Origin: a virus
Strand: one strand, 5' to 3'
DNA: 24,314 nucleotides
IMG/VR virus record: IMGVR_UViG_3300029309_000338
Span: 1-24,314 of that record
Position numbers and translations under genes: made by a program. Positions within the stretch are counted from its first letter, which is position 1, and each line of letters starts with the position of its first letter. A model generated the notes under the pieces. The model saw nothing but the letters and a program-made list of their open reading frames with translations, was not told the DNA's origin and did no database searches. Positions 6,834-15,100 of this stretch are shown in pieces.

Positions 6834-8252
6834 TCAGTTGTTCCAAACACTCCCTGCTAGGCTGTGAACATCGTCCCAAGACATGTTACCTAGTTCCTGT
6901 GTAGATGGTATTTCCACTGTGGAAACGGATTTTCTAAGGTCAGTTCCTTCTGCTGGTGCAGAAGCGCTGATATTGTCAATTCGACTACTTAGGTCACTAA
7001 GTGCTTTCTCAATGTTAGCAAGTGGTGTGCGTGCGTCAAATGAAGCAGCCTCTCGTGCATTTGCTTCTGCGCTTAATTCCTTTGATAGTCTGTCTGCGAA
7101 TACACTTCCAAGGTTACCCTTGAATTGTTCTTCCAGTGCAGCAGCCTTGTAAACTTCGTAAGCAGCCTCTAGGTCAGAAGCACTAACTGCGTCAGGATGT
7201 AAGTATCCTTTTGCAACTTCGCCGCTTCCACCGCTATTGAGTTTACCAATAGCGTTAGTAGATGGTGAGCCGCCTTCTTGTGCACGACCTTTTACTTGAC
7301 CGCCAAAGTAGTCCGCTCCATCTCCAATCTGCTCAGGTGTGCTACCAAGGTTAGCCTTACTAATGTCGTCAAAGTGAGCACGAGCGCCACCAATGTCCAC
7401 GCCCTGAGATTTCAGAGTGTTTTCCATCCAGTTAAGGTATTCACTAGTGATGACATCGGAGTATTCTCCTTTTGCCATGTCACCGTGCATAGCCTTTTGC
7501 TCATGCATGCCTTTGTGTTCGCCACCATACATTGCTTCTTTTTCGTCTTGGTCAGCCATTTTATCACCTTTGTCTTTTTTATTTTCATTCTTGTCCTTAA
7601 AGTGCTCTTTAAGACCTTCAGGCATATCCTTGTCCTCTTTTTCCATAGCATCAAGTCTACCGTTCAATCTGTCCAATACACTAGACAATTCGCCTAATAC
7701 ATTATCGTCGTTCATAGATGTGTCCTCCTTCAATATACGGAATGTCGCCTCCGGGTTAATACCTTTTTCACAAATAGTAACCTCGTGCAATTCCAGTTTG
7801 GAGATTTCTGTATAGTCACCATGCTCTTGGTCACTTTTACGCATTCGCTTGAATGCTTGTCCTCCAATACTGAAACCTCTCAAGGCTCCTTTGCGAATTT
7901 GATTAGCGACTTCTCTCGCTTTTTCGATGTCGTCTCGTAGTTTGATTACTACGAACATCCCTGCATCATCTACACCTGATTTCCATACACGACCATCAGA
8001 GTCAGTGTAATGTGGTATTACGCTACCGACTTGTATGTTAGAATGAGCAAGTTGGACATTCCGGTAACCCTCTGCTTTCATAAAGTCACCAAAAGCATTC
8101 TTGAGTGCTCCACGGGTAATCAAGTCACCTTGCTTGTCTACCATCTCAACAGATGCGTAACCGGCGATTACTAAGTCATTATCAGCCTTGACAATACTGA
8201 TGGTTCCACCGTGGTTGACGGGGGAAGTTCTCAGTGCTGCGACTGTCGCCAT
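6834..8252 (-). CDS. Prohead protease fused to scaffold-like region
   Basis: This 472-aa protein has two parts. Residues 1-180 are a prohead maturation protease of the HK97/S78 (U35) type. It has an N-terminal VIAGYASVEMVDKQGDLITRG segment, the catalytic His at H70 (QLAHSNIQVG), the nucleophile Ser at S128 (RGFSIGG), and the C-terminal landmark LELHEVTICEKGINPEATF at 153-171. Residues 181-472 are scaffold-like: a predicted coiled coil (LSSVLDRLNGRLDAMEKE), a Lys/Asp/Glu-rich linker, and a Met-His-rich stretch (GEHKGMHEQKAMHGDM). Helices and a final conserved-looking tail (MSWDDVHSLA, 457-466) follow. Protease-scaffold fusions are known in phages; the protease clears the scaffold and then itself. 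No ribosome site precedes ATG 8252; a TATA-like box does instead. Confidence 0.85.
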   Translation of the reverse strand: MATVAALRTSPVNHGGTISIVKADNDLVIAGYASVEMVDKQGDLITRGALKNAFGDFMKAEGYRNVQLAHSNIQVGSVIPHYTDSDGRVWKSGVDDAGMFVVIKLRDDIEKAREVANQIRKGALRGFSIGGQAFKRMRKSDQEHGDYTEISKLELHEVTICEKGINPEATFRILKEDTSMNDDNVLGELSSVLDRLNGRLDAMEKEDKDMPEGLKEHFKDKNENKKDKGDKMADQDEKEAMYGGEHKGMHEQKAMHGDMAKGEYSDVITSEYLNWMENTLKSQGVDIGGARAHFDDISKANLGSTPEQIGDGADYFGGQVKGRAQEGGSPSTNAIGKLNSGGSGEVAKGYLHPDAVSASDLEAAYEVYKAAALEEQFKGNLGSVFADRLSKELSAEANAREAASFDARTPLANIEKALSDLSSRIDNISASAPAEGTDLRKSVSTVEIPSTQELGNMSWDDVHSLAGSVWNN

Positions 8253-8276
8253 TGTTTCAATACAGACTATTCATAC

Positions 8277-8283
8277 TATTTAA
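8277..8283 (-). promoter_or_regulatory. Candidate archaeal TATA box for a leaderless protease-capsid transcript
   Basis: TTAAATA on the minus strand occupies -31 to -25 relative to the A of the protease ATG at 8252, right after the TGA of the giant gene. This is the spacing of an archaeal TATA box to the start of a leaderless mRNA. The protease is the one clear start in the window without a Shine-Dalgarno match. The spacing is observed; the promoter function is inferred. Confidence 0.45.
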
Positions 8284-11200
8284 TCAAGTATGGAGTATAG
8301 CCTTGTCTTCTGTTATTTCCAACTCTCCACCCTCTGTGGGCACAGTCATGCGTTTATCTTCGTCCTTTTCTTCTGTATCAGGCTCTATGGGAGAATCCTC
8401 ACCCGGTCTTTTGCGATTATCATAATCAGGCATAGTTTTTTCATCATGCAAATTAGTTGGACCCATAGGAGATTCTATCGGAGTAGCGTATCCTATACCT
8501 AACCCCATAGCGCCAGTGCTTGATTGACCAACTGCACCTACTCCACTTTTCATAAATTTATCAATCAAAGTCAATCCTTTGACTAGAATTTTTTGCTTTT
8601 TTTTCTTTCTCCACCACTGTGCATCCTGTATTTTCTTAGGAGGTATGAGAGGCTTACCATCTCCTTTGCTTTCATGAACTTCTTCTTTTACTTCTAAATC
8701 TGCTTTCAGTAAAGCACCAGCAATAGGACTCCAGTATACTCTTTGACTTTCAGACAGTCGAATGAGATAGTTATTCGATGCTAATGGACTATGGACAGTC
8801 CATGCTCCCAAAGATTCAGTGGCTTTGTAAACTACATCACCTTGTGGCATTACCACTCTGATTCCACTTTTGGCTCTATGAACTTCGCACAACCATTGGG
8901 TGTTATCTGACTTGGCTAGCATACCAAGTGTCTCTTGACTAACCAAACCTTCACCTTCTGCTTCCCCTTCTATTTCTGAGCCTGTCAATGTATATATCGT
9001 ATCATCTTCAGCAGATTCTACTTTACTCACATTAGCGACGTTCACTCTAACGTGGTCACCGACGTTATACTTGTCAGGACTATTGAAGGCTGCGCCTAAG
9101 TCCATGTAAGTTTCACCATCGGATTGAACTGCTCTATCCCCTATCTTGTCATCTTGTGTAATAGGCCCTGTTCCTAATCTGTAAGTGTAAGGTCCGCTTC
9201 CCCTTCTTTCCAATACCCTGAGAACCACATCTCTACCCGGCTTTAACATGACCCACTTTGGGTGACGCATTTCGCCAGCCATGTAAACTGATTTTGCATC
9301 TCTAAGCAATATGTTCTCATGCTCTTTTTGCAAATCTTTAACCACAGATTTCAAACCTATATCGTCTGACAATCTCGTGTCACTAGCGCTTGGGAGATGG
9401 ACGTTCTCTACTCCTTCCATGCCACCTCTAAGTATTTTGATACGGTCATCTAATGGAACATCGTGCACTTCTTTACCAGCAAACTCAATGACATCAAATA
9501 TGTAGTATCCGTCTTCTAATTTAATTACATCAGCGTTGAAATCTTCGTCGGTTACTTCTTTGAAATTATCTTTATCATCATCAGATAAATCAAAACTCTT
9601 GGATGAAACTTCGTCGTCTTTCTTTTCTACAAATCCTCTTTCGCCTTCAGGCATGTGAGAAACTATCCAGTCGCCTGTAAATCCACGAAGATGCTCTAAA
9701 TCACTTATGTCAAAAATGCGATGCATTGGTTGTAACAAGGGAACCTTACTACCAAGTTCTTTACGGATTATGTCAGGATTAGTTAAGTCTGCTAACCCTA
9801 TTTCAGACTTAGTAGTGGAGTGAGCATCTTGGTTCCTAGTAGCATCTATACTATTTGGTTTTCTTTGAGCAGCAAATCTGAAAGGATTGTTGAGGCTTTC
9901 CCTTGCGATAGCGTGTTCAGGGTTTCTTAACATTTCTAACCATTCGGGAGGAGATACTGCCTCCCAAAAAGACTCTAAGGGTTGCAACAGTTTTTGAGGA
10001 TTGTTCATAGGGTCAACTAATTCTAACTTGACTTTACCCCTAGGGTTTATTTTAAAATTGAAATTAGGACGGAATAAATCACCTTGCTCGTGCCTAAACC
10101 CTGCCGAATCATATAGACTATGGACGGAATGAGAATTAGGCCCGAATCTATCAACAGGGACTCTGCCCATACCCCTTCTAGTTACACTAGTATCGATTTC
10201 TTCTACTTCAGGCATACCTACCAAAATAGAATCTAACATCTGTTTGGCTCTGAATACCTGACTTTCATTTTTTACAGATGACTTTCCACCTGCTTTGGTT
10301 GGTTTAACAGTGTATTCGTTATCTCCAATCTTACCCTTCCTCCTCAAAGTCTTTTCAGGTCCAATTTCTCTATCGTCTGAGTTGTTTGCAGTGTGCAATT
10401 TAACTCCGTATTTTTCAGGAGATTGGCTAAGACTCGATTCTAGTCTTTTCAAATTGTTGAATAATTCTAACCCCTTTTCACGACTGCGAAATCTACCAAG
10501 AGAAGTCAGGGCTTCTTCTACATTGAAATCAGGATACTGTTGTTGATAGTATTGCCTTACGGTCATTATAGGTGGAGAATAACCAGTGCCATTTTGCTTT
10601 ATGGCATCGAGCATGTGTTCATCTGCTAACCTAGCCAAAGTATCAATTTGCCTTGGGTCATCTTTGTCTATACCTAATTTATCAGCAAGTTGACTTAGCA
10701 AGGCTTGTTTTTCTTGTGGAGAGTCACTTTGACTAGCCTGTATTAAACTTAAATTATCACTGGGAGTCAAACTGTTATCGTGGTTATTCAAATCTGTTCT
10801 GATTTGACCCAGTGCTTGTTGTGCAGAATCTCCTTCTTCATTGTGCTCACCGTGCCCTAAAGTGTGTATGCCATGGTCTTGATGAGGTGCTTTGTGTAAA
10901 TATTCGTTAGCCATTCTAGCCAACATTCTGACGTTGGCTGCTACTGTTTCAATTGGTAAGTTAGGGTTAAGAATCTCAGATAATATATTGGGGTCTATTT
11001 CATTTTCAACCAAATGAATCGCTGCATCTCTTATCGCTAAAGTGTCAGCATGTAATTTGTCTCTAAAGCGACTTACATAGGCATCTTGGTGTTTTGGCAG
11101 ACTTCCCATACCCGTTGCACCTAAGCCTCTACCAAGTCTATTCAGCGCTGGCTCCAATTCACTTAGTTGTCCAGTTAATTCTTTCAATTTATTTTGAACT

Positions 11201-14200
11201 GCGTCAGGGTCACTCATATCTAAGCCGAGCATGCTGCCTAACTCTGTGAAGTCTTTTTCACGTTCCTCACTAGTTTGTCGTTGCAAAGAACTAGTTTGAC
11301 CTAACTCGTCAGCGACTTGCTTGATACCCCTACTTTGGCTGTCTCTAGCAAAGCCTTCAGGGTCTTGTAATTCAAATAACCTACTTTGTAAAGTAGCAGA
11401 TAAATCTGACAAAGTGATAAATCGTTCTTCTTCTTCTGTAATAGGTTCACTCTCACTCAGTCTACTGTAAAGTAATCCGGGTGGTTGTTGCACAATTCCT
11501 TCTCTCACAGCGTCTTCTGATACGAATTGACCATCGGATTCTAGTCTATTTTTTCTTCTTTCATATTCTTCTTTGAGTTCTTGACGTTTATCTTCGTCAT
11601 CTATGCGACTCAAATTAGTTTCGTATTCTTCTTTTAAATTAGATAACTCTTGCTCAATATCAAATTTAGAAGAAGTCAGTTGCCTTCTCTTGATACTTTC
11701 CATATCTTCAGGGTTCGCTAAGGGGTGATGTTCAAGGTGCTCAGGTCGCCTACTCATTTCTCTAGTTAGCGGTTGTTTCAAAGGAAACATAGGTGGTCTA
11801 GCAAATCCCAAAAGATAAGATGTAAGTTTGTGATGGTGAGCATTTTTGTTCCGCTGACCCATTTCATCGAATCTACCCGCACCGCTAACGAAGGGATTAT
11901 GGATACTCAGCCCTATTGAATCTCGACCAATTATCTCAGCATGGGCTGCTCGTCTAGCCTCATCATCGTAATTACCTGACTGCCTAGCACTGTTATATTC
12001 ACCAAATACTTTGTTTTTATGAGCGCTGTCAACCGTTCCGCTGTGTCTAGCAACGTCGGCATTTTCACCTGATGAACCCTTCTCACTTCTGCTAAAATTA
12101 ACATTAAAAGGTCCCATATTTTTCAAAGAATCTTGAATGTCACCTCTAAAACTAACTTGGTCCATTTTACCTTGCCCAGCAATCATATTGAACAAACCTA
12201 GTTCAGGTTGACCAAAAGGACCTAATAGAGAAGATAACCCTGAGTCCACTCTTTCTAACTGACTATCTAATCTAACCCTAGGCATTATGCTATTACCAGT
12301 TCTTGAGAAAAATAGACTATGCTCTTGTGCCCCATCCATTCTTCTTTTCAGAGGAATGTCATCAGTCGAAGTTTCTTCTTCCCCGTATTCCTCCCTCAAC
12401 ATTTCTTCACGAATTTTACTTCGTATCTGCTCCTCTCTCTCATCTATTTGTGCAGCGGATAAAAAGTCCTTCTCATCATCTAATTCTGCTTGCAGTTGCC
12501 TAGCAGTTTTTTCTTCAGTCTGTGCCCCTTCGTCAGAAGCGTAGTCCGGCTCAAACAATACGCTATGATGATGTATCAAATCAAACAAATCATTAGGCAT
12601 TTTACCTAATCCTCCTCCAGTATACATACTGTGCCAATAAGTAGCAAGCGTATTATCATCATCTGAGTAATCGTATTTGTCACCATTTATGTGATGACCA
12701 TAATGCATGTAGCCGTGGTTTTTACTCATTCTACCGGAGGCCGCTAGTTGCTTAGCAGCCTTGCCCCTACTATCCATTATCTTGTCCACTTCTTCTTGAG
12801 AGAAAGGGGCGTTATCCTTTTTCCAGTATGAGCCCCATACCGGATGAGAGTTATCTTCAAAGATTTGATTATTTTCATCTATACCAAGCATGAGTTTTAA
12901 CGCATCATAAGAAACATGATTGTATCTGCCACCAAATTTGCTTTTTTTATCTGCTTTAAATCTAGGAACTGTATCGACATCGAAACTTCCATCTTCTAAT
13001 TCTGTAAATGTAGGTATATCGCTAGCACTATATTGAGGAGGCGTTTGGTTAGGCATTTGGTCAAAGTAATAATCTCTCATCATTTCATTCATGTAGGCAA
13101 TGGCCCTTTCCATAGCAGAGCCAGTCTTACCGGGACTTCTATGTTCATCTAACGCAAGAGTATTGTGCGCTCTTTCTACTACCCGAACATCATCGGGCAA
13201 TTCAATTGGTTCTTTTTTCAAACCCTGTCCGGGGTAGGCTGCGCCCCTAGTCCAAGAGTCGTAGAGTCCTGAAAACCTTTGAGCAAAGTTTCTTTTCGCT
13301 CTCGGTATGAAATCAGGATTTCCCGCCATATTGTGCCTGTTTAATTTGAAAGGTTGAGTAATATCAGATGCACCGTGTTCCTCAATATGGTCATAAAAGG
13401 ACTTTCTTTCTTCAGGAGTAAGCCATTCTAATCCAAGCATGAAATCTAAGAATCCTAAATTTTCTTGCCAATCTTTTTTTGCTTGGTCCATGTGAATTTT
13501 TCGCATCTCGTGTTCGATTTCATTATCGTCCATACCTTGCTGAGATAGTATTTGTTTTCTCTCATTAATCCTGTCTGCGTTATCTCTTTCCCATTGATTG
13601 TAATGATGTTGATAAAGACTGTGATTGGTAAGGTAATCAAAGTCCTTATCATCATTTAATTTACCCACTGTCCCTAACCTACCGAAATGATGTTCATTTA
13701 GTAAAAAGTCATGCTCATTATTGTTAGTCCAGTCCTCCCAAGAGGATTCTTTTTGATGGTCTATTTGAGACTGCGATTCATCTATCGGATTATCAGCAAG
13801 AAAAAAGTCACCTAAATGGTCAACAAACCTTTCTTGCATATCTCCAATATAATTACTTGTAGCATGAGGGTCCTCAACCAAATCTCCATCTTCCATAGTC
13901 CACTTATGGCCTGCTAAATTACCAGCACTTCCCGGCTCAGCATGCATAACTCGGTCTGTTTTGTAAGAAGGATTATCTGACAAAGCATCTCCTCTACTAC
14001 CTAAATCAGTAGCCACATCAAACTGTGAAACTCCAGTTTCTCTAAGAGTTGAATCTTCTATCTCGTTACCTAAGTCGTATACTTGCGAACTAGTAACTTC
14101 TTGCTCGTCCTGTTTAACAATTATACTGCCAAACATTTTGATAAGAGTTTCATCATCTACGCTTAATTTATACCCTTTTCTTTCTGCACTTATTGCAGAC

Positions 14201-14304
14201 AAATAAAAATCAGCACCAGCATCTGCTTTCCCTATACCATCGAATAGTGAATCTACGAAGGTTGAGCGATGCCTATCTAAGGTATCAAGTGGACCTTCTC
14301 GCAT
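8284..14304 (-). CDS. Giant virion-region protein (about 2,006 aa) with embedded DNA ligase-like module
   Basis: I place the start at ATG 14304 because GGTGAT lies 5 bases before it; an ATG two codons upstream (14310) and a GTG at 14313 are possible. Residues 1-1500 are hydrophilic, rich in Asp, Glu, His, Gln, Ser and Arg, with charged coiled-coil segments near 869-925 (KEEYERRKNRLE) and helices at about 960-1060; no family is recognisable. Residues 1522-1790 follow the order of ATP-dependent DNA ligase motifs: QPM, then MPEGER at the KxDGxR position, then YYIFDVIEFAGKEV (motif III), then ENILLRD (motif IV) and KWVMLKPG (motif V), and an OB-like part with YTYRLGTGP and VGDHVRVNV. The catalytic Lys is Met1551 and the motif IV Lys is Arg1668, so ligation is unlikely. 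A basic patch (WWRKKKKQK, near 1895) and an acidic tail follow. Placement between portal and protease suggests a head-internal or ejected protein. Confidence 0.8.
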   Translation of the reverse strand: MREGPLDTLDRHRSTFVDSLFDGIGKADAGADFYLSAISAERKGYKLSVDDETLIKMFGSIIVKQDEQEVTSSQVYDLGNEIEDSTLRETGVSQFDVATDLGSRGDALSDNPSYKTDRVMHAEPGSAGNLAGHKWTMEDGDLVEDPHATSNYIGDMQERFVDHLGDFFLADNPIDESQSQIDHQKESSWEDWTNNNEHDFLLNEHHFGRLGTVGKLNDDKDFDYLTNHSLYQHHYNQWERDNADRINERKQILSQQGMDDNEIEHEMRKIHMDQAKKDWQENLGFLDFMLGLEWLTPEERKSFYDHIEEHGASDITQPFKLNRHNMAGNPDFIPRAKRNFAQRFSGLYDSWTRGAAYPGQGLKKEPIELPDDVRVVERAHNTLALDEHRSPGKTGSAMERAIAYMNEMMRDYYFDQMPNQTPPQYSASDIPTFTELEDGSFDVDTVPRFKADKKSKFGGRYNHVSYDALKLMLGIDENNQIFEDNSHPVWGSYWKKDNAPFSQEEVDKIMDSRGKAAKQLAASGRMSKNHGYMHYGHHINGDKYDYSDDDNTLATYWHSMYTGGGLGKMPNDLFDLIHHHSVLFEPDYASDEGAQTEEKTARQLQAELDDEKDFLSAAQIDEREEQIRSKIREEMLREEYGEEETSTDDIPLKRRMDGAQEHSLFFSRTGNSIMPRVRLDSQLERVDSGLSSLLGPFGQPELGLFNMIAGQGKMDQVSFRGDIQDSLKNMGPFNVNFSRSEKGSSGENADVARHSGTVDSAHKNKVFGEYNSARQSGNYDDEARRAAHAEIIGRDSIGLSIHNPFVSGAGRFDEMGQRNKNAHHHKLTSYLLGFARPPMFPLKQPLTREMSRRPEHLEHHPLANPEDMESIKRRQLTSSKFDIEQELSNLKEEYETNLSRIDDEDKRQELKEEYERRKNRLESDGQFVSEDAVREGIVQQPPGLLYSRLSESEPITEEEERFITLSDLSATLQSRLFELQDPEGFARDSQSRGIKQVADELGQTSSLQRQTSEEREKDFTELGSMLGLDMSDPDAVQNKLKELTGQLSELEPALNRLGRGLGATGMGSLPKHQDAYVSRFRDKLHADTLAIRDAAIHLVENEIDPNILSEILNPNLPIETVAANVRMLARMANEYLHKAPHQDHGIHTLGHGEHNEEGDSAQQALGQIRTDLNNHDNSLTPSDNLSLIQASQSDSPQEKQALLSQLADKLGIDKDDPRQIDTLARLADEHMLDAIKQNGTGYSPPIMTVRQYYQQQYPDFNVEEALTSLGRFRSREKGLELFNNLKRLESSLSQSPEKYGVKLHTANNSDDREIGPEKTLRRKGKIGDNEYTVKPTKAGGKSSVKNESQVFRAKQMLDSILVGMPEVEEIDTSVTRRGMGRVPVDRFGPNSHSVHSLYDSAGFRHEQGDLFRPNFNFKINPRGKVKLELVDPMNNPQKLLQPLESFWEAVSPPEWLEMLRNPEHAIARESLNNPFRFAAQRKPNSIDATRNQDAHSTTKSEIGLADLTNPDIIRKELGSKVPLLQPMHRIFDISDLEHLRGFTGDWIVSHMPEGERGFVEKKDDEVSSKSFDLSDDDKDNFKEVTDEDFNADVIKLEDGYYIFDVIEFAGKEVHDVPLDDRIKILRGGMEGVENVHLPSASDTRLSDDIGLKSVVKDLQKEHENILLRDAKSVYMAGEMRHPKWVMLKPGRDVVLRVLERRGSGPYTYRLGTGPITQDDKIGDRAVQSDGETYMDLGAAFNSPDKYNVGDHVRVNVANVSKVESAEDDTIYTLTGSEIEGEAEGEGLVSQETLGMLAKSDNTQWLCEVHRAKSGIRVVMPQGDVVYKATESLGAWTVHSPLASNNYLIRLSESQRVYWSPIAGALLKADLEVKEEVHESKGDGKPLIPPKKIQDAQWWRKKKKQKILVKGLTLIDKFMKSGVGAVGQSSTGAMGLGIGYATPIESPMGPTNLHDEKTMPDYDNRKRPGEDSPIEPDTEEKDEDKRMTVPTEGGELEITEDKAILHT
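8935..9741 (-). other. Ligase-like (nucleotidyltransferase plus OB) module within the giant gene
   Basis: This covers residues about 1522-1790, numbered from ATG 14304. Aligned landmarks are QPM (1525-1527), GDWIVSHMPEGER (motif I region, M1551 where ligases have the adenylated Lys), IFD at 1602-1604 (motif III), E1663 with R1668 (motif IV), W1684 and K1688 (motif V). A GDHVRVNV strand as in ligase OB domains follows. Order and spacing match polynucleotide ligases, but the loop between motifs I and III is shortened and key residues are changed. The boundaries are approximate. Confidence 0.55.
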
Positions 14305-14320
14305 TAACATCACCAGCCGT

Positions 14321-14713
14321 TTAATTCAGACGGCTGGACAGTCGGTCTAGTGACTTCTTTACATCGGTCATGGTCGGACCGTCGCCACCCTTGAAGTTTT
14401 CAAGAGCACCTGTCGTGCTAAACGCAGTAGGATAGTAAGGAGATTCTCTAGTCAAAACGTCGCTGTTTTCAGATATTGCTCCTTTGTTGGCAATGTCCTC
14501 TACATTTGGAACTGCATTGTTTGTATAGTAAAATGCGTTAGGAACTTGACCAACTGCTGTTTCAAATCGATAGTGACCTACGTCAGAGCCTTCTATTTGA
14601 CTAGTATAGTCAGGCATACTACCTTCTTTCTTTGCTATCCTTGCTTCTAAATCTTTAGCCGCTTTCAACAATTCATACGCTTGGTCGTTTGCTAATTCAA
14701 ATCTTGGCCTCAT
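14321..14713 (-). CDS. Small head-assembly candidate (130 aa)
   Basis: ATG 14713 follows the upstream TGA by 4 bases, with a weak GGAATAGAGTGAT ribosome site. The N-terminus is a charged helix (NDQAYELLKAAKDLEARIAKK). The middle is loop-rich with many aromatic residues (GHYRFETAVGQVPNAFYYT). The C-terminus is a short helix (MTDVKKSLDRLSSRLN). That ending resembles helical segments in the scaffold part of the protease (LDRLNGRLD and LSDLSSRID). It lies between two head genes and probably contributes to head assembly, for example as a minor capsid or scaffold-linked protein. No recognised family. Confidence 0.55.
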   Translation of the reverse strand: MRPRFELANDQAYELLKAAKDLEARIAKKEGSMPDYTSQIEGSDVGHYRFETAVGQVPNAFYYTNNAVPNVEDIANKGAISENSDVLTRESPYYPTAFSTTGALENFKGGDGPTMTDVKKSLDRLSSRLN

Positions 14714-14717
14714 AATA

Positions 14718-15089
14718 TCACTCTATTCCTATTTGATTCCCTATCGCACCATTTTGTTTGGCTTCTTCAGCCAAAGCGTGAATATCAGCCCAGTCCATTT
14801 TGTGGAAGTCTGCGTTGCTGGTAGGCACGTCTATTACCTCTCCACCTTCACCTTTTAGTATAAAGTCGTCTACATCTCCCCTAAAGCCATCTACTGTTAC
14901 ATCCGACGGCATTTGAGTAGTTATAGATACGAAACCTGCTTTTTTCAAAAGTGCCGCAGGATTCTGAATCATTTTTTTTAGTTGTTGATTCTCAGCCTTC
15001 AGCGTTTGAATACCTGCATCCATAACTTCCATCTTAGTAATCAAAGCACCCATAAGGCGCTCTGCGACATTCTCCCCCTCATCGCTCAC
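14718..15089 (-). CDS. Scaffold-like small protein sharing the protease C-terminal motif
   Basis: This 123-aa protein starts at GTG 15089, selected by a perfect GAGGTGATT upstream. Residues 5-50 form a predicted coiled coil (KMEVMDAGIQTLKAENQQLK). The C-terminal part holds IDVPT followed by MDWADIHALA (98-107), closely matching EIPS plus MSWDDVHSLA (457-466) at the end of the protease-scaffold protein. A coiled coil with a conserved C-terminal capsid-contact-like motif is the usual layout of small scaffolding proteins, so a second scaffold or assembly chaperone is likely. The motif match is observed in both sequences; the role is inferred. Confidence 0.6.
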   Translation of the reverse strand: MSDEGENVAERLMGALITKMEVMDAGIQTLKAENQQLKKMIQNPAALLKKAGFVSITTQMPSDVTVDGFRGDVDDFILKGEGGEVIDVPTSNADFHKMDWADIHALAEEAKQNGAIGNQIGIE

Positions 15090-15091
15090 AT

Positions 15092-15100
15092 AATCACCTC
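15092..15100 (-). promoter_or_regulatory. Ribosome binding site fixing a GTG start
   Basis: GAGGTGATT on the minus strand directly precedes GTG 15089 (2-base gap after the 9-mer, about 5 bases from the GGTG core) and overlaps the end of the 113-aa gene. An out-of-frame ATG touching the GTG hits a stop at once. Confidence 0.7.

Noticed and set aside
5692-6879. Longer capsid frame starting upstream at 6879
   Set aside because: It would overlap the protease by about 45 bases with no ribosome site, whereas ATG 6819 has an optimal GGAGGA site.
6251-7815. Several plus-strand frames opposite capsid and protease genes
   Set aside because: They overlap one another in different frames and are antisense to two well-supported genes; none has a start signal or a recognisable motif.
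8597-8604. A8 run (minus strand) as a programmed frameshift site
   Set aside because: The frame continues normally through a Lys-rich patch to a natural stop followed by a promoter-like gap; no overlapping frame worth reaching is seen.
8284-14304. Giant gene as tape measure protein
   Set aside because: It precedes the protease and capsid genes, lacks long uninterrupted helical repeats and has no hydrophobic tail-tip segments; the tail genes only begin at about 2042.
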